NCBI GenBank assembly: GCA_017630455.1
Contig: JAGBVG010000053.1
Span: forward strand, 43,290-107,289
DNA from: Alistipes sp.
GTDB taxonomy: Bacteria > Bacteroidota > Bacteroidia > Bacteroidales > Rikenellaceae
DNA length: 64,000 bases
Direction of reading: 5' to 3'
Shown here: piece by piece, positions 35,151 to 45,453 of the stretch
Numbering within the stretch: the first letter of the stretch is position 1
Layout: each line of letters starts with the position of its first letter
Made by a program: the position numbers and the translations under genes
The notes under the pieces: model-generated
What the model was told of the DNA's origin: nothing
The model's input: the letters and a program-made list of their open reading frames with translations, nothing else
Database searches by the model: none

Positions 35151-37775
35151 TTAAAAAACACCCAAATCCTGCAACTTCGCCTCCAAAGATTGCAAGTCGT
35201 AGAACTTTATCTCGCGAGGCTTAGCACCCACCTGCGGACCGACGATACCCGCGCGCTCAAGCTGCATCATAATACGTCCAGCACGGTTGAAGCCCACCTC
35301 GAAACCTCGCTGAATCATAGAGGTGGAGATAGTTCCCTGCGACACTGCAGCACGGGCGATCTCCGCAAACTTAGGGTCATACTTCTGTGGTGCGCCACTA
35401 TCCTCGCTGCCAAATCCTGCGCCGCCACCATCGCCCGACTCTGGGACATAATCCGGAAGATTATACGCCGAGCTGTAGCCCTGCTGCGAGCCGATATGCT
35501 CCACAACACGCTCCACCTCTGGAGTATCGATAAAGGCGCACTGGATACGCACTGGCTCTCCGCCGCTGAGGAACAGCATATCACCGCGACCAATGAGCTG
35601 ATTAGCACCCGGTTGGTCGATGATGGTACGCGAGTCGGTCATCTGCATAACGCGGAACGCTATACGTGCTGGGAAGTTGGCCTTGATACCACCTGTAATA
35701 ACCTTCACATCGGGACGCTGCGTCGCGACGATAAGGTGAATACCCACGGCACGAGCCTTCTGCGCCAAGCGCATAACAGGCTTCTCAACCTCCTTGGCAG
35801 TCATAATAAGGTCGGCAAACTCATCTATGACCACCACGATATATGGCAGGAAGCGGTGTCCCTTCTCGGGATTGAGCTGTCGCGCCACAAACTTCTCGTT
35901 ATACTCCACGATATTCTTCGCCGCAGCCATCTTACACAACTCCAGGCGTGTAGCCATCTCGCCGCACAGCGAGTTCAACGTATTGACAGCCTTCTTAGGG
36001 TCGGTCACGATAGCCTCATCCTCCGACTCCATCTTGGCAAGGAAGTGCTGCTCCAGGCGATTGTAGAGCGAGAACTCCACCATCTTAGGATCTATCAACA
36101 CAAACTTCAGTTCCGCAGGATGCTTGCGGTAGAGTAGCGATGTGATAATGGCGTTGAGACCCACCGACTTACCCTGTCCCGTAGCACCCGCCACAAGCAA
36201 GTGTGGGAGCTTGGCTAAGTCGAAGGTATAGTTCTCGTTCTGGATTGTGCGACCTATGACCACAGGGAGCTCCGCCTTGGAGTACTGGAACTCTGGAGAG
36301 CATATCGCCGAACGCATTGACACCGTCTGCTTGGTGTGGTTTGGCACCTCGATACCGATAGTACCCTTACCCGGAATAGGGGCAATGATACGCACGCTCT
36401 GCGCCTTGAGCTGCTGCGCGAGGTCATCCTCGAGACCCAAGATGCGCGAGATCTTAACTCCTGGCTCCTGAACTATCTCATAGAGTGTGACGGTAGGACC
36501 TACCGTAGCTGTCATACTGATGATCGGGATGTGGAAGTTGAGCAACGTCTCACGAATACACTCCTTATTTCTAAATATCTCAGCCTCGTCAATAGGATTC
36601 ACCTGCTTATACTCCGTGAGCAGCTGCGGCGTAGGCATCTCATAGCGGGCTATGTCGAGCGTAGGATCGTAAGGGTTGTTTTCGATATCCTCCTCCGACA
36701 CACTCTTAGGATCGGTGTGGATAACCTTAACCACAATGCCTTGTGGCGACTCTGCATCCTCCTCATCCTCAGCCTTATCTGCTGACGCACTCTCAACGCC
36801 TCCCAAAATAGCATCTATCTCCATAGGTGTCACAGGCGTATCAGCCGCAGGCTTCTCCACATCAGCCTCCTCCTCATTAGCATCGTTAGGCACTACGACA
36901 AATATATCGTCGGGGTTATGCAGCGGATCGAGGTTCGAGGTCTGCGCATCCTCCTCATCAGAGGCCAAAACAGGCTCTGGCTCCGAGGTCGGCTCTGCCG
37001 CAGGCTCCACAATCGGTTCTACCTCAGGCTCAGGCACAACGTCAGGGGTCGGCTCTACCGCAACATCCTCCATCTCCGCCTCTGGCTCACCATCCTCGGC
37101 ATCGCCACCACGCCTCTTGCTGCAAATATGGTTATATGCACGCTGCGAATAACGGAATATACCTCCCGCAACCTGCGTACCGCGATCATCCACCGTGCGC
37201 AAGAAGTTTCTGTCGATAAGTAGCCCTGTGAGTATCCATCCCGCCACAACGACAAGAAGCGTACCCATAGTACCGATCACATCTCCGAGATATCCATCGA
37301 GAGCCACGCCGTATGCGCCACCCAAGCCCGAGCCAAAGATACCCCAACTTGTGTCGAAGATAAAGCCCAAGGTCAGCGAGCCAAGCACCAGTACAAGGCT
37401 AAAGATCAGCAAGAAGCGATGCAATCGCAATGGCTTATAGCGAAACAGACGCCAACCGAGGATTGATGCCACAAACGACAGCACGATGGCAAAGAGTCCG
37501 AAGCCGCGACCTACCAACGCATTGGCGACCTTAGCACCCAACTCGCCACATATATTGTTAAACTCAGGATTGCTCATAGGGCGTCCCAACTCTGCCAAAG
37601 CACTCATATCCTGTCTCCAATAGAAGATATATGAGACTATCGAGCAGAAGAGGAAGGCTCCGATAAGCATAAATATGAAGCCTGCAATAAGACGTATGTT
37701 ATCCATCGTAGAGACCCCTTGCTGAGTCTCCGCGCTCTCCGCTTTTCCCTTTGTATTTCTCTTCTCCATAATCAC
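35151..37775 (-). CDS. ftsK: DNA translocase FtsK
   Basis: 874 residues. Four N-terminal membrane helices (to about 200) anchor it at the septum. An acidic Pro/Glu-rich linker follows (about 235-330). The motor has Walker A GATGQGKSVG near residue 530 and Walker B VVVIDEFADL. The C-terminal gamma winged-helix (QRGFEVGFNRAGRIMMQLE split by its turn, then GIVGPQ) recognises KOPS-type sequences. It moves chromosome ends during division and activates XerCD. It is three bases after murI, and an ATG at codon 3 is possible. Confidence 0.95.
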   Translation of the reverse strand: MIMEKRNTKGKAESAETQQGVSTMDNIRLIAGFIFMLIGAFLFCSIVSYIFYWRQDMSALAELGRPMSNPEFNNICGELGAKVANALVGRGFGLFAIVLSFVASILGWRLFRYKPLRLHRFLLIFSLVLVLGSLTLGFIFDTSWGIFGSGLGGAYGVALDGYLGDVIGTMGTLLVVVAGWILTGLLIDRNFLRTVDDRGTQVAGGIFRYSQRAYNHICSKRRGGDAEDGEPEAEMEDVAVEPTPDVVPEPEVEPIVEPAAEPTSEPEPVLASDEEDAQTSNLDPLHNPDDIFVVVPNDANEEEADVEKPAADTPVTPMEIDAILGGVESASADKAEDEEDAESPQGIVVKVIHTDPKSVSEEDIENNPYDPTLDIARYEMPTPQLLTEYKQVNPIDEAEIFRNKECIRETLLNFHIPIISMTATVGPTVTLYEIVQEPGVKISRILGLEDDLAQQLKAQSVRIIAPIPGKGTIGIEVPNHTKQTVSMRSAICSPEFQYSKAELPVVIGRTIQNENYTFDLAKLPHLLVAGATGQGKSVGLNAIITSLLYRKHPAELKFVLIDPKMVEFSLYNRLEQHFLAKMESEDEAIVTDPKKAVNTLNSLCGEMATRLELCKMAAAKNIVEYNEKFVARQLNPEKGHRFLPYIVVVIDEFADLIMTAKEVEKPVMRLAQKARAVGIHLIVATQRPDVKVITGGIKANFPARIAFRVMQMTDSRTIIDQPGANQLIGRGDMLFLSGGEPVRIQCAFIDTPEVERVVEHIGSQQGYSSAYNLPDYVPESGDGGGAGFGSEDSGAPQKYDPKFAEIARAAVSQGTISTSMIQRGFEVGFNRAGRIMMQLERAGIVGPQVGAKPREIKFYDLQSLEAKLQDLGVF

Positions 37776-37778
37776 TCT

Positions 37779-38567
37779 TTACTTATTTAGCTCCTGGGCA
37801 ATACGCTCGGCACGCTCCTGCAGCCTCGCGCGATAGTGCTCCTCGGCAAAGCTAAGGAATTTGTAATGTGGTGGTTTGGTGCCATCTGCCGCAAGGTCAT
37901 ACCTCTCGAGCAGCCACTTCACACGCCTGGCCACAGCCTCGCCAGAGTCTATAACATCTATATCCCTATCGCCAATTACACTCTCTATCTGTGGGCGCAG
38001 GAAGGGGTAGTGGGTGCACCCTAAGACTATCTTGTCGATATTCATACCAAGCAGCGGCTCTACAACGCTACGCACCGCAGCCTCAGCCTCTGGACTATGC
38101 TCCGCACTACGTTCCACCAGCTCCACGAAGCCCTCGCCGACAACCTTCACAACCTCCACATCGCCAGCATAGCGCATCGCCGTGGAGAGAAACATCTCGC
38201 TTCTGAGGCTATGCTCCGTGGCCAGCACCGCGATACGTCGTGTACGCGAACTGAGGCACGCAGGTTTCACTGCAGGCTCAAGACCCACAATAGGCATATC
38301 GCTCCAGCGGCTACGCAGATGCTCCACAGCCGCCGTGGTGGCTGTATTACACCCCACAACAACCATCTTCACACCCTCAGCCACAAGATGCTCCACAGCC
38401 TCTGTGGCAAACGCCGTGATATCCTCGCGGCTACGACCGCCGTATGGACAATTCTTACCATCGCCAAGATATATAAGCGACTCCTCGGGGAGCATCTTGC
38501 GCAGCTCTCGCCACACCGACAACCCTCCGAAGCCCGAATCGTAGACACCTATAGCGCGATTATCCAT
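37779..38567 (-). CDS. murI: Glutamate racemase
   Basis: 262 residues. It makes D-glutamate for peptidoglycan. Both catalytic cysteines are present, in GCNTATTAAV and LGCTHYPFL, and the N-terminal motif GVYDSGFGGLSV is intact. It lies between the shikimate kinase and ftsK genes, with only a few bases between genes, which indicates an operon. Confidence 0.96.
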   Translation of the reverse strand: MDNRAIGVYDSGFGGLSVWRELRKMLPEESLIYLGDGKNCPYGGRSREDITAFATEAVEHLVAEGVKMVVVGCNTATTAAVEHLRSRWSDMPIVGLEPAVKPACLSSRTRRIAVLATEHSLRSEMFLSTAMRYAGDVEVVKVVGEGFVELVERSAEHSPEAEAAVRSVVEPLLGMNIDKIVLGCTHYPFLRPQIESVIGDRDIDVIDSGEAVARRVKWLLERYDLAADGTKPPHYKFLSFAEEHYRARLQERAERIAQELNK

Positions 38568-38574
38568 ACCTCTG

Positions 38575-39096
38575 TTACCTATTATTTATATAGTCCACTA
38601 TCATCTCCACCGCCTCGTCGTCGCTTATGCGGTCGCACTCCAGCACAATATGTGCCTTGGCGTAGTGCGGCTCACGCTCGGCGATATGCCCCCTCATAAA
38701 TTGAAGTAGTTCCTCGTCGCTCTTGCCGCGAAACATAGGTCGCTTTTCACGACCATAATCCGAGAGACGGGATATTATCTGCTCGGGGCTGCGGCGAAGA
38801 TAGACCGTAGTGCCCACTTCGTTCATACGCTCCATATTATCCTGCCACGTCGCGAGACCACCTCCCGTAGCTACTATGCCACTGAAATTCTCCTCAACGA
38901 GCCTCTCCAACACATCACGCTCCGCAGCGCGGAAATACTCCTCACCCTCATAAAAGAAGATATCGGCAATGGTAGCTCCCACGCCTCGCTCGACGAGTTT
39001 ATCGGTGTCGACAAACTTCGTGGCAAGGCGGCGCGCAAGGCGCTTACCGAGCGAGCTTTTGCCACAGCCTGCATATCCCACCAAAAAGACAAGCAT
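38575..39096 (-). CDS. aroK: Shikimate kinase
   Basis: 173 residues from the ATG at 39094-39096 (MLVFLVGYAGCGKSSLGK); the open frame to 39210 overlaps the topoisomerase gene and has no family similarity. It phosphorylates shikimate in aromatic amino-acid synthesis. It has Walker A GYAGCGKSS, the shikimate-binding FVDTDKLVE, GGGLATWQ, and the lid region REKRPMFRGK. It lies 20 bases after parC and 7 before murI. Confidence 0.93.
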   Translation of the reverse strand: MLVFLVGYAGCGKSSLGKRLARRLATKFVDTDKLVERGVGATIADIFFYEGEEYFRAAERDVLERLVEENFSGIVATGGGLATWQDNMERMNEVGTTVYLRRSPEQIISRLSDYGREKRPMFRGKSDEELLQFMRGHIAEREPHYAKAHIVLECDRISDDEAVEMIVDYINNR

Positions 39097-39115
39097 CCTA
39101 CCCTCTCTTAATTTT

Positions 39116-41860
39116 TTAGAACAAATCGAGCTGCTCGGCCGAGAATCCCTGGTCGTCACCCTCGATGCGATTGTCGTAAATCGCATCTGGCACAACGTCG
39201 ATATCCTCACCTACAAGCTCCGCGACGTCAAGCTCCTCATCGCCACCCTCGGCAATATCCATAGGCTCGAGCTCCTCCTCTTCGACCTCCTCAGGCTCTA
39301 TGAAACGTAGCGTATCGACCTCGTATGTCGTGATACGCTTACCCTTGGCACGGTGGCTCTTGATGCCGATAAACTCATCGACATCGACCATCTCCGTAGG
39401 ACGCTGAGCATTCTGACCTCCGAAGACCACCTCGAGCGTAGCACCCTTGCGGTGCGTCATAGCCACGAAGCGCATTGGCGACTCCTCATCGAGGAAGAAC
39501 TGCGTCTTGTCGCTCGCCTCGAGCTGAAAACGCTTCATATAGTAATACTTCTGCTCGCCGTCGTAGTAACACACAGCATAGACCCTGCTCTCGACGAAAC
39601 GCTCCACACGAATGGTGTCATCGGGGAAGTGCTGCTGGATGTCGTAGCCCGTAATGTAGTACTGATTCTTGGCTGTCCACACCACAAGTTTATCATCGCC
39701 CTTAAACTCACCGAGCAGCGTACCGCGGCCATCGGCATTGAGGCGACGAACATCCTCATCGTACCATATATTCTGACCTCCGAGCGTAGATGTACCGCGC
39801 TCCTTGAGGACAATCTTATTGATGGAGTAGCGCGTAACGAGGTTACCCACACTCTGACGGCCCTTAATAGCGAGTGTCGAGAGGTCGAGGTCGATGATAC
39901 ACTTCTTAAGGCGAGCACGCGGACGCAAATATATGCGCAGCACCTCGGCCTCGCCATTAGGATTCACCGACAAATAGAGCAGTTCGCTCTTTGGCGTACC
40001 CTTCGTTAGGTCATACTCCTTGTCGCGCGTGATGCTCTTGATAGCACAACGCTTCATCATTATCGCGCCACCACGGCCATCGCGGTAGAGCATATTGTAT
40101 ATCGTGCGCTCGTCGTTACGCTTGTAGATGCCGATATAGTAGATACCCTTGTCGAAGAATGCCTTTTCTGAGATCTTCGTAATCTTATAACGACCATCCT
40201 TGAGGATGATGATAACATCGTCGAGATTCGAGCAGTCGCAGACAAACTCTGCATCCTTCATACCCTTACCCATACCGAAGAAGCCCTCGGCACGATCAAC
40301 ATAGAGCTTGGCGTTTGTAGAGGCTACCTTCCACGCCTCGATGGTGTCGAACTCACGAATCTCCGTGCGACGCTCCTTTCCCTCGCCATACTTCGCCTTG
40401 ATACGCTCGAAGTAGGCGATGGCATAATCCACAAGATGGTCGAGGTCGTGCTTCGTATGCTTGATGTCTGTCTCGATCTGCTTAATCTCGTTATCAGCCT
40501 TCTCGGAGTCGTAGCGCGAGATACGGATGAACTTCAACTCCGTAAGTCTTTGCACATCCTCCATAGTCACCTCCCTGCGCAACAGCTTCTTGAATGGCTC
40601 GAGACCCTTATCCACAGCCTCGTATGCCGCCTCGCGGGTACGGCAACCTTCAATCAACTGATAGAGCTTATTCTCGATGAAGATACGCTCCAGCGATGCC
40701 GCGTGCCACGCCGCGTTGAGCTCCTCGAGCCTTATCTCGAGCTCACGGCCAAGCAGCGCCTTAGTGTGATCGGTGGAGTAGCGCAGGATGTCGCTAACTC
40801 CCATAAACACAGGCTTGTTATCGACAATGACACAGGCATTTGGCGAGATAGATATCTCGCAGTCGGTGAAGGCATACAACGCATCGATGGTCTTATCCGA
40901 CGACTCATCGGCGGCAACCTGGATAACAATCTCCACCTTCTCGGCAGTGTTATCATCGACCTTTTTGATCTTTATCTTACCCTTGTCATTAGCCTTGATG
41001 ATGGAATCCTTGATAGACTCCGAGGTTGTGGTAAAGGGGATCTCGGTAATCGCAAGTGTTCGCTTATCAATCTTCGAGATACGCGCACGCACACGTACCG
41101 AGCCACCACGCAGACCATCGTTGTAGTTGCTGGCATCCATAATACCTCCGGTCTGGAAGTCAGGCAACAGTGTAAACTCCTCGCCACGGAGATAGGCTAT
41201 AGAGGCGTTTATAAGCTCCACGAAGTTGTGAGGCATAATCTTCGATGCGAGACCTACAGCAATACCGTCGACTCCCTGAGCCAACAGCAGCGGGAACTTG
41301 ACAGGAAGGGTCACAGGCTCCTCCTTGCGACCGTCGTAGGCGAGCATCCACTCCGTAGTCTTCTTGTTAAATACCACATCAAGGGCAAACTTCGACAATC
41401 GCGCCTCGATATATCGGGCCGCAGCAGCAGCATCACCCGTGAGGATATTACCCCAGTTACCCTGCATATCGATGAGGAGTCCTTTCTGACCGAGCTGCAC
41501 GAGTGCATCCTTGATAGAGGCATCGCCGTGAGGGTGGTACTGCATAGCCTGACCCACGACATTGGCGACCTTATTGTAACGACCATCCTCGACACACTTC
41601 ATAGCGTGGAGGATACGACGCTGCACGGGCTTCAGACCATCTGCCAAGTGGGGCACGGCACGCTCCAAGATAACATACGAGGCGTAGTCCAAGAACCAGT
41701 TTTTGTACATACCCGTGAGGCGGCGCATAGAGTCCTCGGCCGAGGTCAGCGCGCCATACTTACCATTGGGCACATCCTGCTCATCAGCCTCCAGCTCCTC
41801 AAACTCCTGAGCCTCCAACTCCTGAGCCTCAACATCCATTATATCTCTGTTATCCTCCAT
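39116..41860 (-). CDS. parC: DNA topoisomerase IV subunit A (ParC-like)
   Basis: 914 residues. Type IIA topoisomerase A subunit with catalytic Y150 in ARYIEARLSK and the region QYHPHGDASIKDALVQLGQ. No GyrA-box is seen in the C-terminal domain, unlike the gyrA gene at 6865, so this is the decatenating enzyme. The C-terminal ~60 residues are very acidic. Its ATG shares one base with the TAA of parE (41860), so the pair is tightly coupled. Annotation tools sometimes label this Bacteroidetes paralogue gyrA. Confidence 0.92.
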   Translation of the reverse strand: MEDNRDIMDVEAQELEAQEFEELEADEQDVPNGKYGALTSAEDSMRRLTGMYKNWFLDYASYVILERAVPHLADGLKPVQRRILHAMKCVEDGRYNKVANVVGQAMQYHPHGDASIKDALVQLGQKGLLIDMQGNWGNILTGDAAAAARYIEARLSKFALDVVFNKKTTEWMLAYDGRKEEPVTLPVKFPLLLAQGVDGIAVGLASKIMPHNFVELINASIAYLRGEEFTLLPDFQTGGIMDASNYNDGLRGGSVRVRARISKIDKRTLAITEIPFTTTSESIKDSIIKANDKGKIKIKKVDDNTAEKVEIVIQVAADESSDKTIDALYAFTDCEISISPNACVIVDNKPVFMGVSDILRYSTDHTKALLGRELEIRLEELNAAWHAASLERIFIENKLYQLIEGCRTREAAYEAVDKGLEPFKKLLRREVTMEDVQRLTELKFIRISRYDSEKADNEIKQIETDIKHTKHDLDHLVDYAIAYFERIKAKYGEGKERRTEIREFDTIEAWKVASTNAKLYVDRAEGFFGMGKGMKDAEFVCDCSNLDDVIIILKDGRYKITKISEKAFFDKGIYYIGIYKRNDERTIYNMLYRDGRGGAIMMKRCAIKSITRDKEYDLTKGTPKSELLYLSVNPNGEAEVLRIYLRPRARLKKCIIDLDLSTLAIKGRQSVGNLVTRYSINKIVLKERGTSTLGGQNIWYDEDVRRLNADGRGTLLGEFKGDDKLVVWTAKNQYYITGYDIQQHFPDDTIRVERFVESRVYAVCYYDGEQKYYYMKRFQLEASDKTQFFLDEESPMRFVAMTHRKGATLEVVFGGQNAQRPTEMVDVDEFIGIKSHRAKGKRITTYEVDTLRFIEPEEVEEEELEPMDIAEGGDEELDVAELVGEDIDVVPDAIYDNRIEGDDQGFSAEQLDLF

Positions 41861-43734
41861 TAGTCAACGATTTTCATATTTTCAACAATATCCTCCTCCA
41901 CACGAAGATTGGCAACGATAAAGTCCTTGCGGTCGGGGGTATTCTTACCCATATAGAACTCCAATAGATCCTTGATAGGGTCCTCCTTCGTCAGGCGCAC
42001 ACGGTCGAGACGCATACCCTCGCCGATAAACTCCTTGAACTCCGCAGCTGAGATCTCACCAAGACCCTTGAATCGTGTGATTTCGGCCTGAGCGCCACAC
42101 CTCTTAATAGCTGCCACACGCTCCTCGTCGCTGTAGCAGTAGTGGGTCTCCTTCTTGTTACGCACACGGAACAGCGGCGTCTGCAAGATATAGAGGTGAC
42201 CGAGACGTATCACATCGGGGAAGAACTGCAAAAAGAATGAGGTGAGCAGCAAGCGGATGTGCATACCGTCGACATCGGCATCCGTGGCGATAATCACCTT
42301 GTTATAGCGAAGGTTCTCCATATCCTCCTCGATGTTGAGTGCCGCCTGCAGGAGGTTAAACTCCTCATTCTCGTAGACCACCCTCTTCGTAAGGCCAACG
42401 CAGTTCATAGGCTTACCACGCAGCGAGAACACCGCCTGAGTGCGAGGGTCACGGCTCGAGGTGATAGATCCCGATGCAGAGTTACCCTCGGTGATAAATA
42501 TCATAGTCTGCTCCGCGAGGTCCGACTTATCGGTGTAGTGAACCTTGCAGTCGCGAAGTTTCTTGTTGTTGAGCGACACCTTCTTAGCAGCCTCACGCGC
42601 CTTCTTCTGCACTCCCGAGATCGCCTTACGCTCCTTCTCATTCTCCACGATCTTACGCTGCAGAGCCTGCGCCGCATCGGGATGCTTATGGAGGTAGTTA
42701 TCGAGGTTTGTGGCGAGGAAATCACCCACAAACTGACGCATCGTAACGCCCGCCTCCTTATCCTTAGATCCGAGCTTTGTCTTGGTCTGCGACTCGAAGA
42801 TCGGGTCATCGACACGCACCGAGATAGCAGCAATGATGGAGGTGCGGATATCCGAAGGATCGTAGTCCTTGCGATAGAACTCCTTGATGGTCTTAGCTAT
42901 AGCCTCGCGGAATGCCGCCTGGTGCGTACCACCCTGGGGTGTATACTGACCATTGACAAACGAGTAGTACGACTCACCATAGCCGCCACCGTGTGTGATA
43001 ACTATCTCGATATCCTCGCCCGTGATATGCACAGGGGCATAGAGCGGCTCGCTCGACATATTGTCGTTCACCAAGTCAAGAAGTCCATTCTTAGAGATAT
43101 ATGGCTTGCCATTGAGCACCACGGTAAGGCCGAGATTGAGATAGGTGTAGTTCTTGACCATCTGCTCCACATACTCAAGATTGTAGGCATACTCGCCAAA
43201 GACCTCCCTATCCACCACAAACTCCACGTATGTACCATTCTGCTCCGCCACGCCACTCTCCGAACGGTCGGTAAGCTCCAGACCCTGCGAGAAGGTTACC
43301 GTGCGAGCCTCGCCATTACGCACCGAGCGGGCTACAAAGTGGCTCGAGAGCATATTCACAGCCTTGACACCCACACCATTGAGACCCACGGTTTTCTTAA
43401 AGGCATCGCCGCCATACTTACCTCCCGTATTCATCTTGCTCACCGCATCCGACAGTGCCTCCAACGGAATACCACGACCATAGTCGCGCACCGAGACCTT
43501 ATCGCCCTCGATAGTGATCTCAATACGCTTACCAGCACCCATAATAAACTCATCAATGGAGTTATCAACAACCTCCTTGATAAGCACATAGATACCATCG
43601 TCGGACTGAGTACCGTCACCCAACTTTCCGATATACATACCGGGACGCAAGCGGATATGCTCGCGGGGCGAAAGGGTGACAATCGCATCTTTTGTATATT
43701 CGGCAACTTGATTTTCCAAGTTCAACTCTGCCAT
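41860..43734 (-). CDS. parE: DNA topoisomerase IV subunit B (ParE-like)
   Basis: 624 residues. The GHKL ATPase domain has [14 protein letters not shown] and [10 protein letters not shown], followed by a transducer domain and a TOPRIM domain with [12 protein letters not shown] and [12 protein letters not shown]. It supplies ATP-driven strand passage with the ParC-like subunit encoded directly after it. The absence of an inserted C-terminal domain fits ParE. It starts 24 bases after plsC on the minus strand. Confidence 0.93.
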   Translation of the reverse strand: MAELNLENQVAEYTKDAIVTLSPREHIRLRPGMYIGKLGDGTQSDDGIYVLIKEVVDNSIDEFIMGAGKRIEITIEGDKVSVRDYGRGIPLEALSDAVSKMNTGGKYGGDAFKKTVGLNGVGVKAVNMLSSHFVARSVRNGEARTVTFSQGLELTDRSESGVAEQNGTYVEFVVDREVFGEYAYNLEYVEQMVKNYTYLNLGLTVVLNGKPYISKNGLLDLVNDNMSSEPLYAPVHITGEDIEIVITHGGGYGESYYSFVNGQYTPQGGTHQAAFREAIAKTIKEFYRKDYDPSDIRTSIIAAISVRVDDPIFESQTKTKLGSKDKEAGVTMRQFVGDFLATNLDNYLHKHPDAAQALQRKIVENEKERKAISGVQKKAREAAKKVSLNNKKLRDCKVHYTDKSDLAEQTMIFITEGNSASGSITSSRDPRTQAVFSLRGKPMNCVGLTKRVVYENEEFNLLQAALNIEEDMENLRYNKVIIATDADVDGMHIRLLLTSFFLQFFPDVIRLGHLYILQTPLFRVRNKKETHYCYSDEERVAAIKRCGAQAEITRFKGLGEISAAEFKEFIGEGMRLDRVRLTKEDPIKDLLEFYMGKNTPDRKDFIVANLRVEEDIVENMKIVD

Positions 43735-43758
43735 AAAACCTCCTCTATATTTCTTTTG

Positions 43759-44487
43759 TTACTTATTCTTACGAATCTCAGCCAATGTCTCGACCATATT
43801 CTCGCGCACCTCGGTCATAACATCCTTGATATCGCGATTCACAACATCCTCAGCCGACACTGGAGGCAGGATGCGGATGGTAATCTTATTACGCCAGTTC
43901 ACCAACCATCCATCGCGCACCATAGTGTTTGTACCGTCCAACACGATAGGCAAGATTGGCACACCAGCATCCTTAGCAAGGATAAAGGCTCCAGCCTTAA
44001 AGTTGTGAATCTCGCCATCCTTAGAGCGTGTACCCTCTGGGAAGATAGAGATACAAGCGCCCTTCTGCAGCCACTCCAAGCCGCGAGTATGCACCAGCTG
44101 CATAGCCTCCTTGGCACTTGCGCGGTTGATGACGATGTCGCCGTGCGCAAAGAGCAACTGACCCACGATAGGGATTCGGTATACCTCCTTCTTCGACACC
44201 CACTTGAAGATAAGCGGGAGGTTGTATATGCTGAGGATATCGACCATCGAGTTATGGTTGAGCACCATAACGTAGGTTTGCTTCGGATCTATATTCTCCA
44301 TACCTATCACCTCGCGCTTCATAAATATCGGCAAGCCGAAGACCACATCGGTGATCCACTTCGAGAGTGTATGCACCACAACGCGCTTTTTATCAAAAGG
44401 ATAGCACACTACAAGGGCGATAAACGACGCCACGAACAACACCGTTGCCACCACCAAACATACGAGGTAATAGAGAATAGTTAACAT
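43759..44487 (-). CDS. plsC: 1-acyl-sn-glycerol-3-phosphate acyltransferase
   Basis: 242 residues. It acylates lysophosphatidic acid to phosphatidic acid at the inner membrane. One or two hydrophobic N-terminal helices are followed by the acyltransferase motif I (NHNSMVDI, the H-x4-D catalytic pair) and motif III (FPEGTRSKDG). It is first in a likely operon with parE and parC, behind a consensus promoter. Confidence 0.93.
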   Translation of the reverse strand: MLTILYYLVCLVVATVLFVASFIALVVCYPFDKKRVVVHTLSKWITDVVFGLPIFMKREVIGMENIDPKQTYVMVLNHNSMVDILSIYNLPLIFKWVSKKEVYRIPIVGQLLFAHGDIVINRASAKEAMQLVHTRGLEWLQKGACISIFPEGTRSKDGEIHNFKAGAFILAKDAGVPILPIVLDGTNTMVRDGWLVNWRNKITIRILPPVSAEDVVNRDIKDVMTEVRENMVETLAEIRKNK

Positions 44488-44527
44488 AATAAACGTTGTT
44501 AGATTCTTATATATAGGTTTAATCGTG

Positions 44528-44558
44528 CAAATGTAGCAATTTTTTATGGATTAACAAC
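44528..44558 (-). promoter_or_regulatory. Promoter of plsC-parE-parC
   Basis: Minus strand: GTTG (44555-44558), 19-base spacer, TACATTTG (44528-44535), 41 bases upstream of the plsC ATG. Confidence 0.65.
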
Positions 44559-44670
44559 GTCCACAAAGCGAAAATTTTTCAACAACCGAAGAGCCAAATT
44601 CGTTACTCGATAAACAGCGAAGAGAAGAAATAATTTGTTGGAAGAGTGGTGTTAGTTTGCAAATTTTATA

Positions 44671-44678
44671 TATTTTTG
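44671..44678 (+). promoter_or_regulatory. -7 box of the PhnA-like gene
   Basis: TATTTTTG, matching TAnnTTTG, 25 bases upstream of the ATG. No convincing -33 box at the right distance. Confidence 0.5.
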
Positions 44679-44702
44679 CACAAATTCTAAACCTATAAAG
44701 AG

Positions 44703-45032
44703 ATGACAAACACACCTCAATGCCCCAAGTGTGGCGGCGACAACACCTATTTCGACGGATCGCTAAACGTATGCCCTGACTGCGGCCACGAGTTCAACGC
44801 AGGCGAGGAGAGTAGCGACGCTAACGACATCGCTCGTGACAGCAACGGTGCGGAGCTTTGCGATGGCGATGCCGTGACAGTTATCAAGGACCTCAAGGTC
44901 AAGGGCTCGTCGATGGTTATCAAGCGCGGCACAAAGGTTAAGAGCATACGCCTTACCGACAACCCTGAGGAGGTTGATTGCAAAATTGATGGCAGCAGCA
45001 TCGTACTGAAGACCTGCTTCCTGAAGAAGTAA
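44703..45032 (+). CDS. PhnA/YjdM family zinc-ribbon protein
   Basis: 109 residues. An N-terminal zinc ribbon (CPKCGG ... CPDCGHEF) is followed by the PhnA domain (NGAELCDGDAVTVIKDLKVKG split by conserved GD, then GTKVKSIRL). Despite the old name alkylphosphonate utilisation protein, the family's role is unclear. Single gene closed by a hairpin shared with the convergent gntR gene. Confidence 0.92.
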   Translation: MTNTPQCPKCGGDNTYFDGSLNVCPDCGHEFNAGEESSDANDIARDSNGAELCDGDAVTVIKDLKVKGSSMVIKRGTKVKSIRLTDNPEEVDCKIDGSSIVLKTCFLKK

Positions 45033-45051
45033 GCATAGGCTTACGTATAAC

Positions 45052-45081
45052 AAAGGCGTGTCCCTCACGGGGCACGCCTTT
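45052..45081. terminator. Bidirectional hairpin between phnA-like gene and gntR
   Basis: Thirteen-pair stem 45052-45064 with 45069-45081 (one wobble), loop TCAC. It sits between convergent genes. The T-runs on either side are short (TTT), so it may act on both strands but not strongly. Confidence 0.7.
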
Positions 45082-45105
45082 CGTCGCTGAGAAGATGTAT
45101 AACAT

Positions 45106-45450
45106 TTAGTCTTTCACGCGGACATCAATCGTAAGACCTATGTGCGAGAGACGCTCCTTGAGTTTGGGGAGCTCCTCGTCCATAAACTTCTTACGCTCAA
45201 GTTGTTTGATATGATCCTTCGCACCCTCGGCAACAAAGAAACCAATACCTCGGCGGTTGAAGATGATGCCATCCGCCTCCAACTTCTCGTAGCTGCGCAT
45301 CACGGTATTGGGGTTAACACCCACCGCCGCAGCCATCTCCCTCACCGAGACTATACGCTCCATCTCTGCCCACTCGCCCGAGAGGATGCGCATCGCGATA
45401 AGGTCGTATATCTGTCGCCATATAGGCTTCTCTTCTGTGAACTGCATCAT
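45106..45450 (-). CDS. GntR-family transcriptional regulator (YtrA-like)
   Basis: 114 residues: an N-terminal winged-helix (VSVREMAAAVGVNPNTVMRSYEKL split over the recognition helix) and a short C-terminal helical dimerisation arm. The short form is typical of the YtrA subfamily, which is usually encoded with ABC transporters. It is the last gene of the minus-strand set ABC ATPase, permease, regulator. The likely operators are the inverted repeats at 47213-47234 and 47396-47419 (see findings). Confidence 0.9.
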   Translation of the reverse strand: MMQFTEEKPIWRQIYDLIAMRILSGEWAEMERIVSVREMAAAVGVNPNTVMRSYEKLEADGIIFNRRGIGFFVAEGAKDHIKQLERKKFMDEELPKLKERLSHIGLTIDVRVKD

Positions 45451-45453
45451 AAC

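Noticed and set aside
40436-41863. Plus-strand open frame of 475 codons antisense to parC
   Set aside because: Shadow of the parC coding sequence; low-complexity product, no promoter or context.
42259-44484. Plus-strand open frame of 741 codons antisense to parE and plsC
   Set aside because: The minus strand encodes clear topoisomerase and acyltransferase motifs. The antisense product is His/Leu/Arg-rich with no motif, as expected from the complement of this codon usage.
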